64,000 nt of DNA, from NCBI GenBank assembly GCA_000320545.1, contig ADNK01002608.1:62001-126000 (forward strand). Reading direction: 5' to 3'. The notes beneath the pieces were generated by a model. It worked only from the letters and a program-made list of their open reading frames with translations. It searched no databases and was not told the DNA's origin. The position numbers and the translations under genes are program-made. This DNA comes from Bigelowiella natans CCMP2755 (Eukaryota; Cercozoa; Chlorarachniophyceae). Of this stretch, positions 1-10,480 are shown one piece after another. Every line of letters starts with the position of its first letter. Position 1 is the first letter of the stretch.

Positions 1-634
1 AGAAGAAGAGGAAGAAGAAGAAGAAGAAGCACAACAACATCAATCATAATCCTAGACTATTATAAGTACTACTAGTAGTACTATTGCCCAGATCCACATA
101 TTCTTACATGAAACAAAGCTCCTCTTCTCATTCTCTTCTATCTCCTCCTCCTCACCCTTCCACTACTGGCTCAGGTACAATGCTACAGCAATCGTGCAGG
201 GTGCTACTTGATGCTGTTTAGGACGGCTGTGGCCTCTGATAATAGACTCATGGTACTATTGTTATTATCACATACTACCTACCTACCTACCTACCTACCT
301 ACCTACTACCACGGAAGGACTACTGCCATAAATAAATGAATACAATCACGACGAAGAAAAAGAAGAAGAAGAAGAAGAAAAAGAAGAAGAAGAAGATCGG
401 AAACATGAACAATAGGACGAGATAAACCTCCATTCCTCCTAGTCTCGTTTTTCCGCTGAGTACTTGACAATATCTCCTCCTCCTCCTCCTCCTCTTCCTT
501 CTTCAACTTATAAGATTCATCAGCTGCGAAGTTGCAGATCTGATTGTTCCACGGCAATAGACATTCTGAACACCGTAAAACATCTGGAGCTTACCGATAA
601 ACAACGACAACTTTGTCTGCTTAAGGTGTACTAC

Positions 635-666
<32 letters not shown>

Positions 667-934
667 GCTGCTACCACCGCTATTGTTTGCTGCTAGTCTG
701 TATTATGTGCCTGGCTTAATCATCATCATCATCATCATCATCATCATTATATTTATGATCGTCAGTGTCACATCAAAAGAGGGCAAGCATACAGTGAACT
801 AGGTGATCTGAAAGATGCTGTAGCTGATTTCCTCGTAGCTGCTCAGAGAATGAAAGGCAATAAGGAAATTGAAATCAAGGTAATAATATGCTACCCGCTG
901 AGTGCCAGAGCAGGAGTAGGGGGTATTCTGATAC

Positions 935-973
<39 letters not shown>

Positions 974-1313
974 TATTACTACTAATAGTATTAAAGCGGA
1001 TACGGAGAAGCTATGTCTGTCTCATATGATGAGATTATACTACAGATTATTTAGTGTAGTACCTCCACACTTTAAATCAAATTTATTATCGTGCGTTTTG
1101 GAGAAGGGGGGGGGGGGGGGGCACTGGTTCTCTCTAAAATGATCTAGTGGTTTGAATTTCTTCTTTTTGTTGTTTCTTTTTTTTCTTCTGTTGCTTCTTC
1201 TTCTGTATCTGAAATGTTAAGAGATAATAGACAGCATGTAATCATCTTTCTTATGCAGCACCAACACCTTGCTTGTTTGCTTATTTCCAAAAGTATAAGA
1301 CACAAACACTCAA

Positions 1314-1354
<41 letters not shown>

Positions 1355-1549
1355 CACGCACACACACACACGCATGCATTCATACACATATTCTCATCAT
1401 GATATAAAGATCCAACGCCTGGGAGAGTTATTGAAGAATGCCGAGAAATCAGATAGTTTGAAGAGAAGCTGTCAACAAGCTTTAAGCAAGGTGTGCATTC
1501 ATTGACTCATTCACCCAACCCTGCATCTTGTTCTTGTTCTTGTACATCA

Positions 1550-1581
<32 letters not shown>

Positions 1582-2009
1582 TATTGGTAGAACAACTTAA
1601 TCGAAGCAAAAAAGCTGTTGGACTTGTTAGTCGGTATCTCTCCTCTTGATCCAAATCTTAGAGTGCAGCGGTATAAACGATGATTCTGATGATTCTGATG
1701 ATGATTCTGATGATGATGATGATGATGATAGTCAAGACCATGTTATTATTGTTGCTGCTGTTGTCATTATGAATCAACAGTACTACCTAGTTAGATCATA
1801 AAACAAACTGAATAAAATAACTGCATACTCCATTCCTAGACCCTTTCCTTCTCCTTCTTCATTTTCTTCTTCTTCATCTTCTTTATACCGCTATTAATCC
1901 TCCTCCTCCTCCTATTCCAGTGCTCATTGTTTGATGAAAACCGGCTATTTCGTGGAGAGTTTATGGGACTCAACAATGGCTCTTGCCACCCTTGACGACA
2001 GAAATCAGG

Positions 2010-2041
<32 letters not shown>

Positions 2042-2073
2042 TTACTACTAGTAGTAGCGGGGAGAATGGGTAA

Positions 2074-2108
<35 letters not shown>

Positions 2109-2484
2109 GATAGATGATATGGATAAGTGTTGTTGTCAGCTCACTGCAAGCTACAAATCGTTGTATATTATCATAATCGTTGTATATGATTATACCGTTG
2201 ACTCGCAGGTTGATTTGGACAGTGAGGAGGAAACATCAATGGCGGAATCGTTAAAAAAGTAGTAGTTAGTTAGTTAGTCAGTCAGAGTTATCAGTTCTTC
2301 TTATGTTGTAAATATATCTCTTTCCTCATGTAAAACAAATAACAGGGTTAGAAATAAGCAGATTCTTCGGTCGCGTATTCTGAGCGTAAGGGCAGGTCAA
2401 TTTAGTTTTCTTCTTCTTCTTCTTCTTCTTCTTCTTCTTCTTTATTTCATCGCAAGCCCCGTAATCTTCATTTCCCCCTTCTCT

Positions 2485-2515
<31 letters not shown>

Positions 2516-3927
2516 AAGGAGGATACGCGGCATTGCACAAGTATGAGAAGGCCAAAGATGTAAACATTATCATCATCATTATCATCATCATCATCATCAC
2601 TGTTATAAAAATCTTATTAAATCAAGTCCTTACACTACGACGACGGCACTATTGTGGTTGTTATGTCGGTTTGTGTGTGCTCTCTGTCTAAACTGAATTA
2701 TTTACCTGATGGTGGTGCTTGTGCTGCTGCAGATAATAATGATAATAATAATAATAATAATAATAATGATGATGATCTACGGTTGGGAGTGATGATGCTC
2801 AAGGATTAGAAATTTTTGTGATGATGATGGTTGGCATTGAGAAAAGAGATGGTTAGAGGGGAGAGAGAGAGAGAGGGAGAGAGAGGAAAAGTAAAAACAG
2901 GAACTATTCTATCATTTGTTTGAATTACGCATAGCCTTCTGGTGCGCTGTTTGTAAGAAGAAACATTTGTTGTTGTTGCTGTTGTTGTTGATCAAGTTGT
3001 TAATGTTGTTATTGTTGTTGTGTAATATAACACCAGGACTACGAATCGGCTCTCGCATTAGTTCCAACTCATCCAGACCTCCAAAAGGCTGTACAAGACG
3101 TTAAAATGCTTATTACTGCACGAAAATTAGGTATGTGGTTGGAGGTGGCCACTAGTGTAAGGGAGATAGATAGATACTATTGTGCTGCAATTAAGAATGG
3201 ACGATGTTGCTTGTTGAAATGCTGCTACTGCATGCTATAGCTGCTGGTCATCTGAATAGTAGTAGAAGTAGTAGTAGAAGTAGTAGTAGTAGCGTGTTCG
3301 TGTAGATGCTCTCTTAAAAATGCTACTTACTACTTACTATATTTACAAATTTGCGCAGTAGTACCATTTACATAACGTATATCTTGATGACCTGTATATT
3401 CACCGAAGTAGCTCTGTCACCACCATCATTATCATCATCATCATTCCAACCTAGCTTCCCCCTCTCCCTACCACTACCACTACTGCTTTTACTGCTACTT
3501 ATTCTACTACTACTAATACTACTTCTATGTCTCCTCCTCCTCCTCCTCCTCCTCCTCCTCCTCCTCCTCCTCACAAAGTCAAGCAATCCAAAGAGCTTTT
3601 CGCAAAGCATAAGTATTTCAAGGTGGTAGTATGAATAATTTCATGTTCTACTGCTCCTATTACTACCACTACTACTGTGACTATATTACTATTACTGATA
3701 GAAGAGGAGAGAAATAGTAACGATGATGACCAGAAAACATACTACGCACACAAACACCTACCCAATTTCATCCCACAAGCAATTTTGTATATGCTACTAC
3801 TGGTACACGTCTATTAGGCTGCCAATATGTTAACGACGTTCTTGAAGAAGATACCGATGCCGCATTTGCACATCAGTATTCTGTGCAACCGCAGTGCGTG
3901 TTATCTCGCCTCTCGAGAGTATGTGAT

Positions 3928-3961
<34 letters not shown>

Positions 3962-4460
3962 TGATGATGATGATTTCGACGACGAAAAAGTGATCATCAC
4001 GAAATGATGACTTTGTTTTTATATTGAGCTGCACTGCACTCAGAGTTTTCTTCTTCTTACTTGTTCTTGTTTTTGTTCTCCTCCTCCTCCTCCTCCTCCC
4101 CCTCTCACTGCGGTCCGACAGATACGATAAGTGTGTGGCTGATTGCACACGTGCTCTCAACTTTTTCCACGCGTTTAAAGAGCAACCACCGCCTGGGTCT
4201 GATATCGATTTTTCCCAAGATGATACACCAAGAACCCTAGGGTGGCTACGTACCTCACACATCCGACGAGGTAAGATCATTATATTCTGTCATCGATCTC
4301 ACTGCTTGCGCTTGCACTCTACTTGTGCTAAAACTCGTAGTAGTAGAAGTAGTAGCAGAATTAGTAGTAGTTGTGGCAAAAGCAAAAGGAGGGAGGAGAT
4401 GGGGGAGAAGGGCATGGGAGAGCATTGAAAAATTATTGAGTTGTAAGCGTTGAAGAAGAT

Positions 4461-4498
<38 letters not shown>

Positions 4499-5028
4499 TA
4501 TCTATGATAATATCAATTATAACATTTCGATGTTAGGATCGGCACTATGCTGGCAGGGCAAACTGGAAGATGGCCTGAAGGATTATCTCATGGCTCTAAC
4601 CCTGCAGAAGAAGATCGAGAAAATACAATTTGTTGCGTCACAATCAGAAGGAGAGGACACAAAAGATGATGATGAGGGGAAAAGAATCGATAGCAGCAAT
4701 CAAAATGGTATTATTGTGGGCTGGGAAGTTGGGTTTGTGTTTTCCTTATTTGCTTTTCTTTATCTCTTGTTCTCTTCTTCTTCTTTTCAACTAGTGCTCG
4801 TTATTTCCTTTATGTCCGTCCTAATGCCTCACCTCACTTAGTCTGCATGACCTTATAGTTGAGCTAATGTATTGTTCTATCGATCGATGTAATAATAACC
4901 CAGGAGAAGATGATTTTACGTATTCCAAAGAAGTAGCGAGCATTCAGCAAGACATCGAACGAATTCGTGCAGAGATAAATGGAAGTAGTGCTGATGATGG
5001 AAATGATGATATCACCGAGATAAGCTAA
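1..5028 (+). CDS. Multi-TPR protein, 5'-partial (SPAG1/DNAAF4/DNAJC7-like co-chaperone type)
   Basis: Several short exons each encode pieces of tetratricopeptide repeats, helical hairpins that bind partner proteins, often Hsp70/Hsp90. Readable exons include about 175-268 (CYSNRAGCYLML), 510-625 (AIDILNTVKHLELTDKQRQ), 764-880 (IKRGQAYSELGDLKDAVADF), 1411-1490, 1609-1670, 1921-2008, 2521-2560 (GGYAALHKYEKAKD), 3036-3130 (YESALALVPTHPDLQKAV), 3822-3920 (LCNRSACYLASRE), 4122-4270 (YDKCVADCTRALNFF) and 4535-4700 (RRGSALCWQGKLEDGLKDY). The last exon, about 4905-5028, encodes a short coiled coil and stops with TAA. No start codon or J or CS domain is visible, so the 5' end lies outside the window. 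The last TPR resembles dynein-assembly factors such as DNAAF4 and SPAG1, but DNAJC7-like proteins are equally possible. A real TPR gene is well supported; the family name is not. Confidence 0.72.
628..667 (+). repeat. (TAC/CTA)n microsatellite at a 5' splice site
   Basis: A run of TAC triplets begins a few bases after the GT of a predicted donor (coding sequence ending in LLKV, then the intron). Similar triplet runs fill most introns of this gene: GAT near 1679-1730, TAC at 2009-2050, CTT at 2407-2441, CTC at 3534-3572 and GAT at 3929-3961. Confidence 0.85.
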
Positions 5029-5552
5029 TAGATGCAGAAGTAGTGAGATATCATTCACAAGAGTCTTCCACTCGACTGGAGAGAAGTTATTATAACTTCT
5101 AAATTGTGGTCTTGTTCATTTGTTTCGAAATAGTTTCTCTGATCAATAGCATTGTGAGTATGGGCCACCATTGTGCATATGCATTCTGTTTCACTGCTGT
5201 GTCTCATTGTGTGTGTTCACTTCTTGAGAACAAGCCAAAATTTCTGCTCGTATACGAACATTTGTAATCAGAGACATTTTAGCATGCGACATTGAACTTC
5301 TATGTAGCCGCCATGGAGGCCATGATGGCCACGGCGTGCTTGCACGCTGTGAACTAGCTAGTTAGGTGTACGTACGTTACGATACAATTACAACAGCGCT
5401 GCATGCATCGTCCACATACTAGACATAGGCCATGCATGACGAGCACGCGCGGTGCCATGATGCATGCTAGCATGATGCATGCCGCTATTGTGCTGTGACC
5501 GTACGATTGATGCATTGCTACATCATTGCCGCTATGACGATCAATCGATGCA
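5029..5552. other. Intergenic: 3' flank then palindrome-rich island
   Basis: About 250 bases of AT-rich flank follow the TPR gene stop. From about 5284 the composition changes to sequence rich in CATG, GCATGC, CTAG and CGATCG words with no microsatellites. A perfect palindrome CATGCTAGCATG sits near 5464-5475. I see no coding potential. Confidence 0.6.
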
Positions 5553-5626
5553 TCGCTGTAGCCGCTGCATTGCATAGCTACATTAGGATGACAATTGAAA
5601 AAATTTAAACTTTATACGTATATACA
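5553..5626 (+). mobile_element. Non-LTR element 3'-end fragment (sense)
   Basis: The stretch starting at the CTGTAGCCGCTGCATTGC motif and running through the GACAATTGAAAAAATTTAAA motif matches the last coding bases and short 3' UTR of the full element at 15316-15390. It is followed by a short AT-rich tail and then directly by an antisense copy. Confidence 0.7.
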
Positions 5627-5800
5627 TATGAGACGGATGTAATGAAATATTTAAATTTTTTCAATGGTCATCCTAATGTAGCTGTGCAATGCAGCGGCTA
5701 CAGCGCTTAAATTGTATCTGTTTGTTTCCTTGGTCACATGGCGCATGCATGTGAATGCATCATGTTTTGGTCTAGCATGTCGCGCTTTGCGCGCAGCATG
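5627..5800 (-). mobile_element. Non-LTR element 3'-end fragment (antisense)
   Basis: This stretch begins TGAGACGGATGTAATG, the reverse complement of the family's terminal ACATCCGTCTCA. It continues as the reverse complement of about 170 bases of the family's 3' coding end. It is close to a perfect inverted repeat of 6491-6664, so the two could pair as a long hairpin. It has no intact coding sequence. Confidence 0.8.
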
Positions 5801-5824
5801 TGTACATGTACATGTACATGTGTA

Positions 5825-6660
5825 CATGCGGCAACATTACCACCACGTCATCGCACACAAGTCCAATGCGCCGCAGCATGGTTGCGCACCAATGCATATG
5901 GGTGGATAAAAATGATGGCAACGGTCACGTGGTTGAAGAAGAAGTGCTCAATTGGAGCTCCTTCGGATGCCATGTTGAAACCTTGCTAGAACACAAATGG
6001 CATGACACAACTAGATCATGGAACAGAGTGTCCTTGTACCGCCGACTCAGTTTGATCACAACCAAATTGCTTGGAGCGGAACACCCCACAACACATGCTA
6101 CAAGCAAGACACTAAAAAAGAAATTGAATGCACGTGGCAAAACGATCATGCGGAACGCTGCATCTAACTTCAAAACAAACTGGTGCAAAGAGGGAACAAA
6201 GGCCATGCCTTTGAAGAAACTTGGATTCATGCCTGGCTCTAGCACAACAGGAATCACATTGAAGCTACCTAGCATTGCCACATCATGGATGCGCGCCATG
6301 GCAACCTTGGAACTTTCTTGCTATCCAGAGGACAACGCACAGAATTGGAAGCAACATGCGACACATGCAACACATTGCAAGACATGGACCACAGCTAGAC
6401 AGAGACTCAGAATCAACAAACAACTGACGGCCATCATGGATCGCAACGATGAAACTACGCGTCTCTCAAACGCAGGAAAATTAGCTCGTGCAGCTGCGCG
6501 CAAAGCACGACATGCTAGACCAAATCACAATGCATTTTCATGCATGCAACATGTGACCAAGGAAACAAACAGATACAATTTAAGCGCTGTAGCCGCTACA
6601 TAGCACAGCTACATTAGGATGACCATTGAAAAAAATTAAATATTTCATTACATCCGTCTC

Positions 6661-6665
<5 letters not shown>
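5825..6665 (+). pseudogene. 5'-truncated non-LTR retrotransposon copy (ORF2 C-terminal part, frameshifted)
   Basis: Translation matches the last roughly 270 residues of the full ORF2 at 11880-15374. Shared pieces include KVQCAxxWLRTNA, LxxLGFxPxSSxTGIxLKLP and VATSWMRA. After the ATSWMRA motif the copy goes out of frame. In another frame the nucleotides still encode TCDTCNTLQDMDH, the counterpart of the zinc motif TCDACGILKDMDH. It therefore carries frameshifting indels and cannot give a working protein. The copy lacks the endonuclease and reverse transcriptase parts. It ends in the family terminus ACATCCGTCTCAT followed by a TA-rich tail, as expected for 5' truncation during target-primed integration. 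Confidence 0.85.

Positions 6666-6700
<35 letters not shown>
6660..6700 (+). repeat. (TA)n tail after element copy
   Basis: An imperfect TA run follows the CCGTCTCAT terminus directly. It may be the 3' tail of the retrotransposed copy or a microsatellite that served as target. Confidence 0.7.
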
Positions 6701-6702
<2 letters not shown>

Positions 6703-6879
6703 TACTATGTAAACTATGCATTCATCGAGCTAGATTATTTGCCTTGATAATGTGTTCAAATTTAGCATTTTATCCAAATGCGGGCTTATTGACGAACGAA
6801 GCTACTAGTGTCCATCATTTGTGCGCATGTCTGACACGCTTTTCTAACTTTCAAGTTGGGGGCCGCCTGGTAGATACGA

Positions 6880-7737
6880 CTAGCCAGTACATGATTCAGA
6901 TGCTTGGGAGAGGATAAGAGCCACGATTAGTCCGTAAAGCCCAAGGGCTTCGGCAAAGATTAGAATGAGAATTAAACCTACGAATAGATTTTCATTCTGT
7001 CCAACGGCACGTACACCGGCATCACCAACGATGCCAATGGCTATGCCAGCTGCTAGGCCACTAAGTCCACAACAGAGCCCCGCCGTCAGGTGAGCGTATC
7101 CATCATAAGCAGAATAACTATCCTTGGAAACTGAATATAAAACGCAAAGTGATAGTACACAAAAGAAATTAGTTCAAATTTCCTACATTTGTAGTACAAA
7201 ATGTTAGTATGTTATCAAACTGTTACCGCTTTGAGTAATAATCACAGCTACGATGAGGCCGTAAATTCCCAAGACCCCCGCCATAACCACAGGGATAATG
7301 TTTTTCATTACCAACTCCGGCTTCAAAGTTCCCAAGGATGCAATTCCTACCCCACTCTTAGCCGTGCCGTATGCAGCGCCGATATCTAGTAGAAGCAATT
7401 GAATTTTTGAGCACAGAACAGATGTAGAACAATGATATATTGTCTTTGTTTTTATACGATGATTGTTCAATTCGATACTATGTCTCATGAGATGTTCATT
7501 TTTCAACTCCCACTTTTCTTTATTATGTGTAGCTCAAGAAAAAGAGAAATGAATTGCTAGAAGGCTTTGGTACTAGCTCTTCTCAGCGTGGATGTAATGT
7601 TGTCGCTATTTAACCAGAAAATCAGAAAATAAAAGTTATGGTGTTTTACTCGCAAATATCATCGCGGCTGCGACTCCCCCAAAGCCAAAGAATGAGGCAG
7701 TCTTGGAGCAGGCAAACGCCAACAGTACGGGCACCAT
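6880..7737 (-). CDS. V-type H+-ATPase proteolipid subunit c (16 kDa)
   Basis: Three exons read on the minus strand: 7650-7737, 7227-7385 and 6880-7130. They join in frame to 165 codons plus stop, the normal length for this subunit. The protein forms the proton-carrying rotor ring of the vacuolar ATPase in endomembranes. The sequence shows two tandem c-type hairpins, four membrane helices in all: helix 1 [14 protein letters not shown], the [14 protein letters not shown] loop, [18 protein letters not shown], then [20 protein letters not shown] and the last helix [18 protein letters not shown]. The proton-binding glutamate is the E in FAEALG. The start ATG at 7735-7737 gives a short N-terminus (MVPVLLAF). 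All introns use GT-AG. The gene is divergent from the SNARE gene across 784 bases. Identity is very secure. Confidence 0.96.
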
Positions 7738-8521
7738 TTTCTGTGGATCTGTAATTCCAGAAGATTAATCACTAGTGCAGAAACCAAAAACAGGTGCAAT
7801 TCATTCCTCTTTCGGTAAATAAGCCTTTGCTATCATGTCTTAAGTATAAAATAGAAAGAGTTATTATCTTCCTTGCTGTATACCTTAGTCTTGAAAATAT
7901 GATTTTGTCAGATCTCAGCAATAACATTCGCATTTGATATCTCTATTCTTTCACTATATACCTATTAAATTATTAAACGACAAGATGTATTTCGTGTCTT
8001 TATTATTATTACGTTCTGCTGCATGTTGGAAAGCTTCGAAATCTTGCGCAAATGTGGTAGAACTTTTCCTTCTTTGCTGAATTTAGCGATATACGACAAT
8101 CATTTTCCCTTTCATTTAAGAATAAAAAGCCCCCGTAAGCCTTTCGTTTGCACACTTTGAGTCGATTCGTTTCAAATACTGCTGATTGCCGAGCGCAAAC
8201 TTCACCCTCGTCATCATAGGCTCTAATCGGAAAAGAATATGTCGGAGGAGACAACTGCGAAAATGAGAATATTCTCCTTGTCGTCTCCAAATAATAACAA
8301 CAAACATTCTGAGAAGCTTCCTAATAATGTGTGTTTCAGGAATTATTTCCGGTTAGGAGAACATTTCAAGCTGATCTCATAGGTCGCAGATATGAATTCG
8401 AGAGATTTTACTGTATTTTTCTGTGGTTACCGATTTTCGGCACGACGACAAGGCCTTGACGTCAAGAACTCATCTCGTATCATACTCATTGCTGAAGCTG
8501 AAGGGGGGGAGGGCCAACAGT
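7738..8521. promoter_or_regulatory. Divergent intergenic spacer, V-ATPase c / Qb-SNARE
   Basis: This 784-base gap separates the start codons of two genes read in opposite directions, so it should hold both promoters and 5' UTRs. It is AT-rich and has none of the triplet microsatellites of the introns. I see no clear TATA box or other named element. Short ORFs here look like chance. Confidence 0.5.
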
Positions 8522-9178
8522 ATGTCGGTAAGGGCACTATTTCGCATTGATCTGTTATTTTAAAAATATTTTTTTTTTAATTCTTACCTGATGTGGGATG
8601 GGATGATAATTAATTATGGGTGGGGAATTAGAAGGGTTTGGAAGAACGAACCACATAAGAGTATGTTGGCTTTCCTTTACATTTCATCCCTTCGAGCAAA
8701 ATGATCCTGCCACGACCAATGGTCTGAATTACTAATTATAAATCGTCACATGATCTGTAGTTCCTTTACTTTATTCACTTCTGTCCTGTTCTCCAAGTTT
8801 TGCCATAAGCTCGGGATTGAAAATAATTTTTTTTTGTCGTTTTTAGATTCAGGATTATTATGCAGACCTCGATGAGTTGTTCGGAGAAATTAAAGCTGAA
8901 ACAAAGAAAGGAAAAATAGACGAACTGCTCTCTGAAGCGGATGAAATTGTACCTCATAACTCAACCGAAAATCTGCACTTATCACACATCATATTCTTCT
9001 TCGTAATGGTGAAACTTTAGGTTGGTCAGATAAAGATTGAAATAGCTTCTATCACTAATCCGAATGAAAAAAAGGAAGCATTATCAAAGACTTCATCTTA
9101 TGAGAAAAAGGTAGAAGCACCACCGTCTAAGCCTTGTTGTTAACAAACCTATTTATATTTACCGCACCGTCGTATATA

Positions 9179-9224
<46 letters not shown>

Positions 9225-9236
9225 ATACATATTCTG

Positions 9237-9302
<66 letters not shown>

Positions 9303-9893
9303 GCATCATATGTAATCGAGAGTATATAAATTTGTGGATGTATGTGTGTACCATCAGATACAAGCGTATAAGAGAAAAGCTCTACTCGGCCCTCAGGATG
9401 ATAGTGCTGATGGGGGGCAGAAGTTGTCAAGTGTAAGATCCACCAACGCTGCTCGGCAGCCACAGTGAACATGGTTGGAACGTGATTATTTTCTCCTCCC
9501 AGGTTGACAAGTCCAAGCAGGGCTTAGCAAAACTGAACGGCGCGCGGGAGATGCTAGCAGAAACAGAAGAGGTATACAAGAAAAACATTGATGGCGCTGA
9601 TAACGATCATATCTAAGAGGAGAGTGCCTCCTCCCTCCTGTCGGGTTGAGGTATTCTGGTACTAATATTTGGTTTTTATTCAAGGTTGGAACGAAGGTGT
9701 TGTCTGACTTAGCGATACAGAAAGAAGTTATCAAACGATCAACGAAAACGGTCCATACAATGGCTTTCCTCCAAATTACGAAACTTTTTAGGTGAAACAT
9801 TCTTTTTTATTGTTTCAGATGAAGGAAACAAATCAGGAGCTTTCTATGGCACAAAAATTGGCGAATAAGATGAGTAGATGGTGGCGAGCATGA
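8522..9893 (+). CDS. Vti1/NPSN-type Qb-SNARE without C-terminal anchor
   Basis: Seven exons join in frame to 160 residues: 8522-8527, 8847-8948, 9021-9110, 9358-9432, 9503-9571, 9685-9750 and 9819-9893. SNAREs zip into four-helix bundles that fuse vesicles with endosomes, Golgi or vacuole. Residues 20-75 resemble the Vti1 N-terminal three-helix domain ([19 protein letters not shown], then AYKRKALLG). Residues about 98-155 form the SNARE helix ([36 protein letters not shown]), with a glutamine at the likely zero layer. The protein stops at MSRWWRA, exactly where family members have a membrane helix. No hydrophobic stretch follows in any frame up to the element at 10309. The first exon holds only Met-Ser; the donor there is a good GTAAGG. 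Family confidence is fairly high; the subfamily (Vti1 or NPSN) is open. Confidence 0.82.
9183..9299. repeat. Two long (TA)n runs in an intron
   Basis: Two TA dinucleotide runs (about 9183-9221 and 9239-9299) are separated by a short unique spacer. They lie in the third full-size intron of the SNARE gene and give only spurious Tyr-Ile ORFs. Confidence 0.95.
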
Positions 9894-10308
9894 AATTACT
9901 TTTACATTGATGAATACAAAAAAAAGGGTTGCAAGAAAGGGAGTCAATGAAGCTCTCGCATTAATGCACTTATGCATGCGCACGCGCATGCACAAAGCCG
10001 ACTTAGACCTGTCGGCAAGGTCACAATTTGAAATAGTAGCTGCTTTTCGCATACTATCGTTTGATAGCGAAAAAAGGCCGTGCGTGCACGACTAGATGAC
10101 CGAAGATGCGTCGAGCATCGTCAAATAATCGATGCATCGCTTAATGATGCGAGCCTCGCTCTATAGATCCACCACACTAGCACAGCAAGACACAGCAGAG
10201 CACCGGACGTGCAAATTATTGTACGTTTGGATCCACACATCTATATATCTCCAAATCTATAGAGATCTAGCTAGACATGCAAGTCTGGAAATGCTGTGCG
10301 TGTGTGCT
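9894..10308. other. Intergenic island 3' of the SNARE gene
   Basis: The sequence is rich in GCATGC, GCGCATGC, CGATGCATCG and CTAGCTAG words with no coding signal and no microsatellites. It forms the left flank of the nested retrotransposon insertion. No recognisable membrane-helix exon for the SNARE is present. Confidence 0.5.
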
Positions 10309-10323
10309 AGATTGCGTAATATG
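10309..10323 (+). repeat. Outer target-site duplication, left copy
   Basis: AGATTGCGTAATATG here is repeated exactly at 15464-15478. The two copies flank the older antisense fragment together with the full element nested in it. The last bases, ATATG, may partly belong to the element tail. Confidence 0.7.
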
Positions 10324-10435
10324 AGACGGATGTAATGAAATATTTAAATGTTTTCAATGGTCATCCTAATGTAGCTGTGCAATGTAGCGGCTACAGCGCT
10401 TAAACTGTATCTGTTTGTTTCCTTGGTCACATGTT
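10321..10435 (-). mobile_element. Older antisense non-LTR fragment, first half
   Basis: This begins with ATGAGACGGATGTAATG, the reverse complement of the family 3' terminus, and runs to TCCTTGGTCACATG. In the copy at 6491-6664, read in reverse, the same sequence continues without a break into TTGCATGCATGAAAATGCA. Here that continuation appears only at 15397, after the full element. This shows the full element was inserted into this fragment. Confidence 0.78.
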
Positions 10436-10480
10436 ATAACGGACTCATAGCCGCGCACAAGTGAAATATTGCCCACCGTG

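Noticed and set aside
3368-3629. Poly-Leu and poly-Arg open frames on both strands
   Set aside because: They are translations of CTC/CTA triplet repeats in an intron. Similar poly-Leu, poly-Ser, poly-His, poly-Asp and poly-Val frames throughout the window were dismissed for the same reason.
5441-6664. CRISPR-like or MITE structure
   Set aside because: The repeats are not evenly spaced and are pieces of a retrotransposon 3' end. The long inverted repeat comes from two copies in opposite orientation.
8009-8307. Minus-strand ORFs between V-ATPase c and the SNARE
   Set aside because: There is no conserved motif, the two frames overlap, and the V-ATPase model is complete without them.
9127-9436. 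Tyr-Ile repeat ORFs on both strands
   Set aside because: They are translations of TA dinucleotide runs inside a SNARE intron.
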